The translations under genes were made by a program, and so were the position numbers. Shown in pieces: positions 30,610 through 43,500 of a DNA stretch of 64,000 nucleotides. The notes beneath the pieces were generated by a model that saw only the letters and a list, made by a program, of their open reading frames with translations, did not search any database and was not told the origin of the DNA. This stretch comes from Pseudomonas sp. IAC-BECa141. Its GTDB lineage: Bacteria > Pseudomonadota > Gammaproteobacteria > Pseudomonadales > Pseudomonadaceae. The stretch spans positions 5,270,001 through 5,334,000 of the forward strand of contig NZ_CP065410.1 in NCBI RefSeq assembly GCF_020544405.1, written 5' to 3'. The stretch's first letter is position 1. Each line of letters starts with the position of its first letter.

Positions 30610-33048
30610 TCAAGCCGGTTTGGCCTCAGCCAGCGCCTCCTGCGCCAGTTCCTTCTCGGCCTCTTTCAAATCGTCTTCGCTGATCATCTCGGCAATCACT
30701 CGCAGGCGCTCCACCACCCGCGCATTGACGCTGCCTTCGGGGAATTCGCCTTCCTCGTTCGGCTCACCGGCCGGCTCGCCCACCAGCAGGCTCAACGCTT
30801 CATCGGCCTGACGCACCGCGTAAACGTGGAACTGCCCGGCACGCACTGCCGCCAACACCTTCTCGTCGAGCATCAGCGTGGCGACGTTGGCCTGCGGAAT
30901 GATCGCACCCTGCTCGCCCGTCAAACCGCGCGCTTCGCAGAGACGGAAGAAGCCTTCGATCTTCTCGTTGACCCCGCCCACCGCCTGCACCTCACCGAAC
31001 TGGTTGATCGACCCGGTGATCGCGAAGCACTGCTTGAGCGGGGTTTTCGACAACGCCGAAATCAGCGTACACGCCTCGCCCAGCGACGCACTGTCGCCAT
31101 CGACGTAGCCGTAGGATTGCTCCAGCGCGATGCTCGCGGAAATCGCCAGCGGGAATTCCTGTGCATAACGGCTGCCCAGATACCCGGTGAGAATCATCAC
31201 GCCCTTGGAGTGGATCGGCTGACCGAGGTTGACCTCGCGCTCGATGTCGACGATGCCGCTGCCGCCCGGGTACACCGTGGCGGAAATCCGCGCCGGCACA
31301 CCGAACGCCGAGTCGCCGACTTCAAGCACAGTCAAACCGTTGCATTTGCCGACCGCCGCGCCGTCGGTGTCGATCAGAATGATCCCCGCCAGCATGTCGT
31401 CGAGAATCCGCGCCGAGACACGACCGGTGCGGGTGGCCTTGGCCTTGAGCGCACGCTCGATGTGGCCGGCGTCGGTCATTTCATCGTTGGCCAGATGCCG
31501 GATGAAATCCGCCTCGCTGACCAGCTGGAACAGATCGCCGATCCGCGCCGACAAACGCCCCTGATGCTCGGCCAGGCGCGCACTGTAGGTCGCCAGACGC
31601 GCCACCGCGTCGGCGGTCAGCGGCGCCATGCCTTCTTCCGAAGTACGGGTTTTCAGCAACTGGGCGAACTGCTCCAGGCTTTCGTCGACCATCGGGATGT
31701 CTTCGTCGAAGTCCACCAGAACGCGGAACATCTCCTGGAAGTCCGGATCGAGGTCTTGCAGCGTGTAATACAGCTGGCGCGCACCGATGATGATCACTTT
31801 GACCTGCAACGGAATGTGCTGCGGGTTGAGCGTCATGGTGGCGAAACGGCCCATTTCGCCCAGCGGCGACTCCATCTTCAGCTTGCGCGATTGCAGGGCG
31901 CGCTTGAGCGCATCCCATACGAACGGCTCGCCGAGCATTTTTTCTGCTTCAAGGATCAGGAAACCGCCATTGGCGCGGTGCAACGCACCCGGACGCAACT
32001 GGCGATAGGTGGTGTAGAGCGCGCCCTGATCGGTGGTGTATTCGATGCGACCGAACAGGTTTTCGTAGGTCGGATGCGGTTCGAACACCACCGGCGCACC
32101 GCCGCTGGCCGGATGACCGACCACCAGACTCGGCGCGTATTGCTCTTCCAGCAGCTTGCGCGCGACCGCGTCGGTCTTGCTGTCATCGACCAGTTGCTCG
32201 ACCACGGTTTTCAGCAGATACACCTGCATCGCTTGCAGGTAACCACAGACGGCAGCGTTTTCCGCGTACTTTTCCGACAGCGGTGCGAGCAAGGGCTGCA
32301 AGGCCAGGGTGATGGTTTCTTCGTTGAGCTGACGCAGCTGGTTGTTCGACTCGCGCTTCCATTGCGGCAGGCTGGCGAGTTCTTCGTTCAGACGCTCTTC
32401 AAGGCTGGAAATATCATCGTGAAAGCGTTCGCGCTCGGCTTCCGGCAACTGGGCGAATTCAGCTTCATCCAGCGCCTTGCCTTCGAGCATCGGGGTAAAG
32501 GCGATGTTGCTGCTGTCGCGATACAGGGCGACGTCTTTTTCCAGGGCCAGGCGCTCGATGACGTCCAGTGCCTTGTCGTAGCGCTGGTTGAAGGCGCGAT
32601 CGATGGCGCTCTTCTTCTGCTGGTAGGACGGGTGCTCGAAAACCGCAGGAAAGGTCGCCAGCAGGTTGTCGATCAGGCCGTTGATATCGCCGATGAACGC
32701 AGCGGCGCTGCCGGACGGCAACTCCAGGGCGCGAGGTTCGCGCGGCTCATCGAAATTGTTGACGTAGACCCAGTCCGCCGGGGTCTGCAGGCGTTTGCCT
32801 TCGGCTTTCAGGTAGCGTTTGACGAACGAGAAACGGCCGGTGCCGGGCTCGCCCATGACGAATACGTTGTAACCGGGGCGTGGCATGGCCACACCGAACT
32901 GCAAGGCTTCGACCGCACGTTCCTGGCCAAGCACACCGCGAAAGGGCTCCAGATCATTGGTGGTAGTGAAGCTGAACTGTTCAGCGGAAAACGGACGGGT
33001 CAGCGCTTCGGGCGCTAGACGCAAGCTGGCAGCAACAGGATCAGGCAT
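30610..33048 (-). CDS. Lon-family ATP-dependent protease (AAA+ domain with Lon protease domain)
   Basis: The 812-residue Lon-related protease belongs to the YcbZ/LonB-like group (COG1067). The C-terminal protease domain has the Ser-Lys dyad: S653 in GYVDGDSASLGEACTL and K696 in AVGGVNEKIEGFF, spaced 43 as in Lon. The N-terminal AAA part has a Walker A-like loop MGEPGTGRFS (residues 65-74) in which the usual Lys and Thr/Ser are Arg and Phe. A long helical insertion (about 130-300) replaces a compact small domain. The N-terminal Lon substrate domain is absent. Substrate unknown. It is monocistronic with its own terminator. Confidence 0.9.
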   Translation of the reverse strand: MPDPVAASLRLAPEALTRPFSAEQFSFTTTNDLEPFRGVLGQERAVEALQFGVAMPRPGYNVFVMGEPGTGRFSFVKRYLKAEGKRLQTPADWVYVNNFDEPREPRALELPSGSAAAFIGDINGLIDNLLATFPAVFEHPSYQQKKSAIDRAFNQRYDKALDVIERLALEKDVALYRDSSNIAFTPMLEGKALDEAEFAQLPEAERERFHDDISSLEERLNEELASLPQWKRESNNQLRQLNEETITLALQPLLAPLSEKYAENAAVCGYLQAMQVYLLKTVVEQLVDDSKTDAVARKLLEEQYAPSLVVGHPASGGAPVVFEPHPTYENLFGRIEYTTDQGALYTTYRQLRPGALHRANGGFLILEAEKMLGEPFVWDALKRALQSRKLKMESPLGEMGRFATMTLNPQHIPLQVKVIIIGARQLYYTLQDLDPDFQEMFRVLVDFDEDIPMVDESLEQFAQLLKTRTSEEGMAPLTADAVARLATYSARLAEHQGRLSARIGDLFQLVSEADFIRHLANDEMTDAGHIERALKAKATRTGRVSARILDDMLAGIILIDTDGAAVGKCNGLTVLEVGDSAFGVPARISATVYPGGSGIVDIEREVNLGQPIHSKGVMILTGYLGSRYAQEFPLAISASIALEQSYGYVDGDSASLGEACTLISALSKTPLKQCFAITGSINQFGEVQAVGGVNEKIEGFFRLCEARGLTGEQGAIIPQANVATLMLDEKVLAAVRAGQFHVYAVRQADEALSLLVGEPAGEPNEEGEFPEGSVNARVVERLRVIAEMISEDDLKEAEKELAQEALAEAKPA

Positions 33049-33348
33049 CGGGCTTCCTTAACAATCAGGCGGGGCAGATAGCGGCATTCTGGCGCTGCCC
33101 GTGCCCCACTGGCAAGGCGCGCCACACCACAAAGCATAGACAACCGGCCTGCCTGCACTCGGGCCCCGCCAAACCGGGGTTTATTCCAAATATTGTGCAA
33201 AAACTCACGGAACCCTCGGAACGTGCCTAAACTCCAAACTGCGCGGCTGGAACTAATACCGGCCCACTGGCTTCGTCTGGATCTGTTTCGTACAGAGCTT
33301 GGGGGCCAGAACCCTGTCCATTGGTATGCACATAAAGAGAACAAAGCT
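33049..33348. other. Intergenic region between the Lon-like protease and DUF3015 genes
   Basis: 300 bp holding the divergent promoters. The first ~130 bp are GC-rich; the rest is mixed, with AAAGAGA as the likely ribosome site of the DUF3015 gene. I see no clear operator, RNA gene or repeat. Confidence 0.5.
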
Positions 33349-33837
33349 ATGAAACGGATTCTTCTCGGTACTCTCTTCACCGCTGTATCCATCAACGCGA
33401 TGGCGCAAGCTCCAGGGGGCCCGGATTGCGGTTGGGGCAACATGCTGTTCGAAGGTCAGCGTGGCACCCCGGCTCACTTCCTGGCATCCACCACCAACGG
33501 CACCTCCGGCAATGCCACCTTCGGCATGACGTCCGGCACCAACGGTTGCTCCACCAACGCTTCGCTGACCTACGGCGGCAAATCCTGGTTTGCCATGAAT
33601 GGCATGATGAACGAGCTGTCCGAAGACATGGCAAAAGGCAACGGCGAAGCGCTGACGACCTATGCCGTGGTACTGGGCGTGGCGCCGGAAGACCGTGCGC
33701 ACTTCGCCGCCGTCACTCACGAGCACTTCCAGCAGATCTTCAGCAAGGCTGACGTGACCGCCGAAGACGTGCATACCAACACCCTGGCCGTCCTGAAGGC
33801 AGACCCACGTCTGGCCAAGTACGCGACTCAGGCTTAA
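33349..33837 (+). CDS. DUF3015-family exported protein
   Basis: 162 residues from ATG 33349 with signal peptide MKRILLGTLFTAVSINAMAQ and the DUF3015 core: GPDCGWGNMLFEGQ, HFLASTTNGTSGNATFGMTS, GTNGC, then a helical C-terminal half (AMNGMMNELSEDMAKGNGEA; ILQ-like FQQIFSKADVTAEDV). Two Cys (about 26 and 65) may form a disulfide. The family is often found in Pseudomonas periplasm, and its function is unknown. The open frame extends upstream to 33193 without support. A strong terminator follows, and the DUF4105 gene is next. Confidence 0.9.
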   Translation: MKRILLGTLFTAVSINAMAQAPGGPDCGWGNMLFEGQRGTPAHFLASTTNGTSGNATFGMTSGTNGCSTNASLTYGGKSWFAMNGMMNELSEDMAKGNGEALTTYAVVLGVAPEDRAHFAAVTHEHFQQIFSKADVTAEDVHTNTLAVLKADPRLAKYATQA

Positions 33838-33846
33838 GCTCGACCC

Positions 33847-33876
33847 ACCCGCTTCCTTCGGGAAGCGGGTTTTATT
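33847..33876 (+). terminator. Rho-independent terminator after the DUF3015 gene
   Basis: Perfect stem ACCCGCTTCC / GGAAGCGGGT with TTCG loop, then TTTATTTTTT. Confidence 0.95.
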
Positions 33877-33929
33877 TTTTCGGCCCGCCCTCCTTGGGTC
33901 TTTGTTTCTTTCGACTTAAGTTGCCATTT

Positions 33930-35782
33930 ATGCTCAAACGCCTTGCCTGGCTGGCGCTGTGTGTCTGCGCCCCGCTGTCCGCCGCGCCCCACATCGACCC
34001 TCAACGTTTGCAGCAACTGGCCAACGACCGTTTCTGGATTTCCCTCGGTCATTACGAAACCGCCAAACTCGGTGGCTGGCGCAGCTACGTCAGCGACAAA
34101 AAATTCTTCCTCGCCCCCGATGGCAACAAACACCCCGACCATGAACTGGCGGCCACCGTACAAGCGCTGTACGCCCCCGCCAGTCTCGGTGAGCAACACG
34201 CCCAGTGCGTCTACCCGGCGCGCACGCGCTGGCTGAAAGACCAGCTCAACCTGACCGACCTGCCGACGCCGGACTGCGCCGAATTCAAGAAGTGGTTCAA
34301 GGACGTCTCGCCCCACAGCGCGGTGATGATTTTCCCGGCGGCCTACCTCAACAGCCCGTCGTCGATGTTCGGCCACACCCTGCTGCGCATCGACCAGGCC
34401 GATGTGCAAAGCGACAAGACCTCGCTGCTCAGCTACGCGATCAACTTCGGCGCCTACATCGAAGGCTCGGACAACAGCATTCTTTACGCCTGGAAAGGCT
34501 TGATGGGTGGTTATCCGGGGCTGTTCGCGCTGGTGCCCTATCAGGAAAAACTCTCGGAATACCGCAGCCTGGAAAACCGCGACTTGTGGGAATACCGGCT
34601 GAATCTGACGCAAGCCGAAACCGCGCGGATGGTCGAACACGTGTGGGAGTTGAAGCAGATCCAGTTCGACTATTTCTTCTTCGATGAAAACTGCTCCTAT
34701 CGCCTGCTCGAACTGTTGCAGGTGGCGCGCCCGAGTCTGCGCCTGACCGAACAATTCCCGCTGACCGCGATCCCCACCGACACCGTCAAAGCGGTGAAGG
34801 AAGCCGGGCTGGTCGAGCACATCGAATATCGTCCGTCCCGCGAGCGCGAACTGCTCAGCCGTGCCGCCCCCTGAGCGGCGACGAACAGGAATGGGTGCTG
34901 AAAGTCAGCGCCGATCAACAGCAATTGCAGGATCCGACCTTCAAGGCCCTGCCCCGGGATCGCCAAGCGCTGATCATCGACGCGGCGTATCGGCTGGAAC
35001 GCTACCGCGCCAACGGCCAGGAACGTGATCCGCAGCGGGCGCAGCGCAGTTTCGAATTGCTGCGGGCGATCAACAAAAACCCGGCGCCGGAGCTGCAAAT
35101 TCCGCAACCGGGCCTGCCCGAAGACGGCCACGAATCGCGCACCTGGCAGGCAGGTCTCGGCACTCGCGGTGACCGCGCGTTCGGCGAGTACGGCTTGCGC
35201 ATGGCCTATCACGACCTCAACGACAACGCCGAGAGTTTCCCCCTCGGCGCGCAGATCGAAATCCTGCAAATGAAGCTGCGCCAGTACGAAGGCAATCACT
35301 GGCAATTCCAGCAACTGGATCTGGCGACCATCCGCTCGCTGACGCCGCGCAACGCGCTGCTGCAGCCGCTGTCGTGGCAAGTCACCGGGGGTCTTGAACG
35401 TGTGCCGGGCAAGCATGACGACGAAACCCTGGTCAGCCACGTCAACGGTGGCGGTGGCGGAACCTGGGCGCTGGGTGACGATGTGCTGGGGTTCGCCCTC
35501 GGCACCGTGCGCGTCGAACACAACAATGATTTCGCCGAGTTCGTTTCTCCCGCAGGCGGTTTCAATACCGGCGTGTTGTGGAAGAACCCGCTGGGCAATC
35601 TCAGCGTGGAGGCCAAAGGCGATTACTTCTTCAATGGTGAAGTGCGCCGTAGCCTGAGTCTGAATCAGCAATGGGAGTTGTCGCGCAACCTCGGCCTGCG
35701 CCTGAGTGCCCAGCGTGAATTCAGCCACCTGGCCACACCGGAGACCGAGGTGATGCTGGAAGTGAAGTGGTATCACTACTGA
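33930..35782 (+). pseudogene. DUF4105 outer-membrane-associated protein, split by a one-base frameshift
   Basis: The first part (33930-34874) encodes a signal peptide (MLKRLAWLALCVCAPLSAAP) and the DUF4105 core with conserved segments SSMFGHTLLRID, NFGAYIEG and FFFDENCSYRLLELLQ. It stops at TGA 34872 after the tract CCCCC (34867-34871). The second part is open in the -1 frame from 34871 to 35782 (LSGDEQEWVLKVSADQQQ... ending EVMLEVKWYHY), a barrel-like C-terminal region. One added C would give a single 617-residue protein. Codon use is normal on both sides, so the lesion is recent, a sequencing error, or a slippage/phase-variation site. Biological role unknown. Confidence 0.85.
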
Positions 35783-35801
35783 TCCTGAACATTTCCCTGA
35801 A

Positions 35802-35896
35802 CCTGTGGGAGCGGGCTTGCCCGCGATAGCGAATGATCAGTCAACAGAGATGTTGAGTCTGATGGCCTCATCGCGGGCAAGCCCGCTCCCACAGGG
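35802..35896. repeat. REP pair in inverted orientation (REPIN)
   Basis: Two almost perfect REP copies facing each other: CTGTGGGAGCGGGCTTGCCC from 35803 and GGGCAAGCCCGCTCCCACAG ending near 35895, with a ~47-bp spacer. It lies 20 bp after the DUF4105 gene. It is the best-preserved REPIN in the window. Confidence 0.93.
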
Positions 35897-35999
35897 ATCT
35901 CCACTGGTTAACGAATTACTTACAGGCCTTTCACCAAAGCCCGACGAATCATCTTCTAGACTTTCCCCATAAGCCGGAAAACCGGCCCGGGAGAGTGTG

Positions 36000-36356
36000 A
36001 TGTGGCGGTGTGCGGTTTTTGCGGGTGTGTTGCTGTTGTTGGGTGGCTGTCAGAGCACCCGCGAAGATTTGATTGCCAAGGGTTATCCACCGGCGTTCGC
36101 CGACGGTTTCGATGACGGTTGCATCAGCGGTCGTCAGGCGGCCGGTTCGATCAGCGGCGAGTTTCGCAAGAACGTGCCGCGTTATCTCAAGGACAAGCAA
36201 TACGCCGAAGGCTGGAGCGACGGCTTCCGGCAGTGTCAGGCAATGCTGGAAAACAAGGATCGCGAACAGTATCGCAACGAGCACTGGGACGAACGCGAGC
36301 GCGCCTGGCAGCAGGAAAAGGATCAGGGTGCCGCGCGGGCTTATCGTTCGCAGTAG
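36000..36356 (+). CDS. Small lipoprotein of unknown function
   Basis: 118 residues from ATG 36000 (a GTG directly before it is also possible; GGGAG lies 7 bases upstream). Lipobox LLGGC with Cys18 and Gln at +2. The mature part is charged, with repeated aromatic/acid patterns: GFDDGCISGRQAAG and GWSDGFRQCQAMLENKD. The two similar G-[WF]-x-DG motifs suggest a short internal repeat. The C-terminus (EQYRNEHWDERERAWQQEKD) is a helix. No named function. It is followed by the GreB-like gene after 70 bp. Confidence 0.82.
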   Translation: MWRCAVFAGVLLLLGGCQSTREDLIAKGYPPAFADGFDDGCISGRQAAGSISGEFRKNVPRYLKDKQYAEGWSDGFRQCQAMLENKDREQYRNEHWDERERAWQQEKDQGAARAYRSQ

Positions 36357-36426
36357 GTCGTTTCCAGACATCCGGCGAAACCTTTTGCCTGCGACCATGG
36401 CCCAACGGCTATAACAGGAGCCCATC

Positions 36427-36921
36427 ATGAGTCGCGCTTTCGTCAACGAAGAGAACGCCGCTGCGCAAGCCGATCAGCCGGTCGAACGGCAGGTCAGCAC
36501 CCAGCCCAATTACGTCACGCCGCAAGGGTTTGCCCAGTTGCAGGCCAAGGTCGCCGAACTGCAAACCCTGCACGCCGAAGAGGCCGCCAGGGGCGAACAG
36601 GCCGACAAGCAGCGACTGGCCGACCTCGAACGGGATTTGCGTTATTTCAATCAACGGGTCGCCAGCGCACAGGTCGCGCCCGTCCCGACCTCGACCGACA
36701 AAGTGCAGATCGGCAGTTGGGTGACCTACGCCGACGAACACAACACCGAGCGTCGGGTGCAATTGGTCGGCGAAGATCAGGCCGATGCGGCCAACGGCCT
36801 GATCAACTGGGCCTCACCGCTGGGCCGTGCGTTGCTTGGCGCTCGGCTCAACGACGAAGTGCTGTGGCAGCGCCCGGCCGGCGATCAACTGATTGAAGTG
36901 ATCCGCATCGAGCGCTCGTGA
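36427..36921 (+). CDS. GreA/GreB-family transcript-cleavage-factor-like protein
   Basis: 164 residues. The C-terminal half is a clear GreA/GreB FKBP-like domain (VQIGSWVTYADEHNTERRVQ; LINWASPLGRALLGARLNDE; VIRIERS) that would bind RNA polymerase beside the secondary channel. The N-terminal coiled coil (about 31-82, starting YVTPQGFAQLQ) is shorter than in GreA/GreB, and the tip GEQADKQR keeps only one Glu and one Asp of the usual GD-x2-ENAD pattern. A 30-residue polar extension precedes it. It may be a GreB paralogue with altered activity; canonical greA/greB are not in the window. It is convergent with gdhA. Confidence 0.88.
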   Translation: MSRAFVNEENAAAQADQPVERQVSTQPNYVTPQGFAQLQAKVAELQTLHAEEAARGEQADKQRLADLERDLRYFNQRVASAQVAPVPTSTDKVQIGSWVTYADEHNTERRVQLVGEDQADAANGLINWASPLGRALLGARLNDEVLWQRPAGDQLIEVIRIERS

Positions 36922-36931
36922 ACCCCGTTGC

Positions 36932-38362
<1,431 letters not shown>

Positions 38363-38410
38363 TTATGAAAACAAATAGTACACACGCTATAAAACAGTCT
38401 GCATTGCAGG

Positions 38411-38444
38411 CAAAAAAAAGCGGAGCCCGAAGGCTCCGCTTTTT
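38411..38444 (-). terminator. Rho-independent terminator of ettA
   Basis: AAAAGCGGAGCC / GGCTCCGCTTTT stem with CGAA loop; eight T on the minus strand follow. Confidence 0.94.
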
Positions 38445-38462
38445 CATGCAACCAACCTGTAA

Positions 38463-40127
<1,665 letters not shown>

Positions 40128-40254
40128 GGAGAACCTTGGGTCAGTGACTGATGAATGATTGGAGCGCAGGCGATGCCCGGCCAGACCGATGCGCGTCGTT
40201 CACTTGACCACTTGATGGCCATCAATGCGTGCGCGCGGAAAAAGTCTGAGTCTA

Positions 40255-40410
40255 GGAGCTGGGCCAGACGCTGTTAAAACGTAACGAGCGAAGGAAAGAC
40301 AAGGCGGAAACAGGCGAGGACGCGGAGTTTACGGGTTGTAAATGAGCAGTCCGAGCCTGTTTTCAACGCAGTATTTCCGAGCGCAGTAGTTTTAACAGTG
40401 TCTGGGCTCC
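40255..40410. repeat. 156-bp imperfect palindromic element
   Basis: The two halves pair along their whole length. Outer arms are GGAGC...CCAGAC / GTCTGGGCTCC; the perfect inner block is CTGTTAAAAC (40271-40280) / GTTTTAACAG (40389-40398). Further matches include GGAAACAGGC / GCCTGTTTTC and GTTTAC / GTAAAT around a GGGT loop near 40335. It contains no ORF. It resembles the intergenic repeats known in P. fluorescens genomes or a MITE; no copy was found elsewhere in the window. The rest of the 40128-40561 gap holds the promoters of ettA and morA, not identified further. Confidence 0.8.
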
Positions 40411-40561
40411 CGCGTAACCGGCAAAGCTACCTTAATGACAGAAGGCAGTCCAGCCGAGTGGGGCTGGCACTTCGCCACAACTCAAGGCATGCTAGCCGCC
40501 CCTTGGGCGTCCGGCTTATAGTGCACGTCGCGCCAGTCCAGCCAGACCGCAGGATTACAGC

Positions 40562-43500
40562 TTGTCCAACGTCACTCCGCCAGCCTCTGTGAGCAGCACC
40601 CAACCGGCGCCCGGCTCGCCCCTGCGCGGAACATTGAAAGGCGCGCTGGCGACACTGGTGCTGATGCTGCTGGCGCTGCTGTTCTGGCAGTTGCTCGATC
40701 AACTGCACGAAACCCAGAAAAACCAGCGCCAGTACACCATCGACTACACCGCCGACCTCGCCGCTCAGGTCAGCCTGAACATGGCGCTGAACGCGCAGAT
40801 CGCCCTCAATCTGCTACCGATCGTCGAACAGCCCCAGTCGGCCGACGAACAGCAGGCGCTGCTGCGCAAGCTTCAGCAATCGTTGCCCGACCTGCGCAGC
40901 CTCGCGCTGCTCACCCCGTCCGGAAAAATCCTCAGCGACAGCGCCACCGACAGCCACGACGCCGATTACCTAAGCGATCTGGTGCGCCGCAGCCGCGCTC
41001 AAGCCCATTATTTCAGTAACGCCGACGACGGTTCGGTAGTGCATCTGTTACTGCATCAGGCCAGCGGCAGCACGCGCGGTTACTGGGCGCTGCGCCTGAC
41101 GCCGACCTTCTTCGACGCGCTGACCAAACAGGGCGACAGCGGTATCCGCCCGTTGTGGCTGGTGGAAAACCGCGTCAATCATCAGATCATCAGCCGTGAC
41201 AAAGCCCTGCCGTCCACCAAGACCAGCACCCTGACCCCGGACGATCTGGCCAACAGCGTGCTGACCGTGCCGCTGAGCAGCAGCGACTGGCAACTGCGTG
41301 GCCTGTTCGACCGCCAGCATGTGCTCGAACAACTGCTGCCGGCGTTCATCGGCAAATGCCTGCTGGGCCTGGCGCTCTCGCTGCTGCCGTTTATCGCATT
41401 GCTCAACATGCGTCGCCGCCAGCGCCAGGTGCATGAAGGGCGTCGGCGTTATCAGGATATTTTCGAAGGCACCGGCGTGGCGTTGTGCGTGCTCGATCTT
41501 TCGGGGCTCAAGCAGGTTTTCGAGAAAGCCCAGATCCAGACCAGCGACCAGCTCAAGGCCTGGCTCGACCAGCCGGCGCAGCGCCAGCAATTGCTCCACG
41601 AATTGCGGGTCACCGAGGTCAACCAGGTCGCGTTGCAACTGCTCAACGTCAATTCTTGCGATCACGCCTGGCAACTGTTGATCGACGGCCAGCCGCACAG
41701 TCAGTGCGCCATCGGCAATCAGGTACTCGACGCCGTGCTTCAGCAGCAAAAGCAGCTGGAACTGGAAATCAAACTGCCGGACATCAATGGCCGCGACCAG
41801 CACCTGTGGCTGGTGCTGCGCCTGCCTGAGGAGCAGCACGATTACAAAGCCGTGATCCTGAGCATCAACGACATTACCAGCCGCAAGCTGATCGAGCTGT
41901 CGCTGCTGGAGCGCGAAGGTTTCTGGTCGGACGTGGTGCGCACCGTGCCGGATCATCTGTACGTGCAGGATGTGATCAGCCAGCGGATGATTTTCAGCAA
42001 TCACCACCTCGGCCAGACCCTCGGTTACAACCGCACCGAACTGCATCAGATGGGCGAGTACTTCTGGGAAATCCTCCTGCACCCGGAAGACGCCGACTAT
42101 TACCACCGCTCGCGGCAGATGCAGCGTCACGCCGGTTACAGCCAGTTGTTGCAATGCCAGCTGCGTTTCCGTCATCGCGACGGCAAGTGGCGGCGTTTCG
42201 ACATTCGCGAACAGGCGCTGGCGCGGGACAAGCACGATCAGGTCACGCGGATCATCGGCGTGGCCAAGGACATCACCGAGCAGATCGAAGCCAGCGAATC
42301 GTTGCGCGACAGCGAGCAGCGCTACCGGATGCTCGCCGAAAGCATCAGCGACGTGATTTTCTCCACCGACAGCAAACTCTCGCTGAATTACGTCAGCCCG
42401 TCGGTGCAGGCGGTGCTGGGCTATGACGCCGAATGGATTTTCCAGAACGGCTGGCAATCGACCATCGCTAACCCGCAGCAATTGAGCGGCATCTATCTCC
42501 TGATGGATCGGGTCAGCAAAGCCTTGGGCAAACCCGAGCAACTGGTGATTTTGCGTAGCCAGGTGCAGACCCAGTTGTTCCTGTTCGACTGCCTGCGCGC
42601 CGATGGCCGCAAGATCCCGATCGAACTGCGTCTGGTGCTGGTGTGGGACGAGCACGGTGCGTTCGAAGGCGTGCTCGGGGTCGGTCGCGACATCAGCCAG
42701 CAGCGCCGTGCCGAAAAAGACCTGCGCATGGCGGCCACGGTATTCGAGCACTCGACCTCGGCGATCCTGATCACCGACCCGGCCGGCTATATCGTCCAGG
42801 CCAACGAGGCGTTCAGTCGGGTCAGCGGTTACGCGGTGAGCGAGGTGCTCGACCAGTTGCCGAACATGCTGACCGTCGACGAACAGCAGGACGCGCACCT
42901 GCGCTACGTGCTCAAGCAGTTGCATCAGCACAGCACCTGGGAAGGCGAAGTCTGGCTCAAGCGCCGCAACGGCGAGCATTACCCGGCATGGGTGGGCATC
43001 ACCGCCGTGCTCGACGACGAGGGCGACCTGGCCAGTTACGTGTGCTTCTTCAGCGACATCAGCGAGCGCAAGGCCAGCGAGCAGCGGATTCACCGCCTCG
43101 CCTACTACGACGCCCTGACCCACCTGCCGAACCGCACGCTGTTCCAGGATCGGCTGCACACCGCGCTGCAATCGGCCGAACGGCAGAAGTCGTGGGTGGT
43201 GCTGATGTTCCTCGACCTCGACCGTTTCAAACCGATCAACGACTCCCTCGGTCACGCGGCCGGCGACCGCATGCTCAAGGACATGGCGACACGGTTGCTG
43301 GCCTGTGTCGACGATGACGACACCGTGGCGCGGATGGGTGGCGACGAATTCACCCTGCTGCTGCAACATCGTTCCAGCCGCGAGATGGCGCTGAACCGTG
43401 CGATCCACGTGGCCGAGCAGATCCTCGCCAGCCTCGTTCGGCCATTCGTGCTCGAAGGTCGCGAATTCTTCGTCACCGCCAGTATCGGCATCGCCCTGAG

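Noticed and set aside
33230..33275. An AlgU-type promoter (GGAACTA ... TCTGG) before the DUF3015 gene
   Set aside because: The spacing is about 20 bp and the -10 match is poor, so it was not listed.
34867..34874. Programmed -1 ribosomal frameshift at CCCCCTGA in the DUF4105 gene
   Set aside because: No classic X-XXY-YYZ slippery heptamer or downstream structure is seen; a base lesion or sequencing error is simpler.
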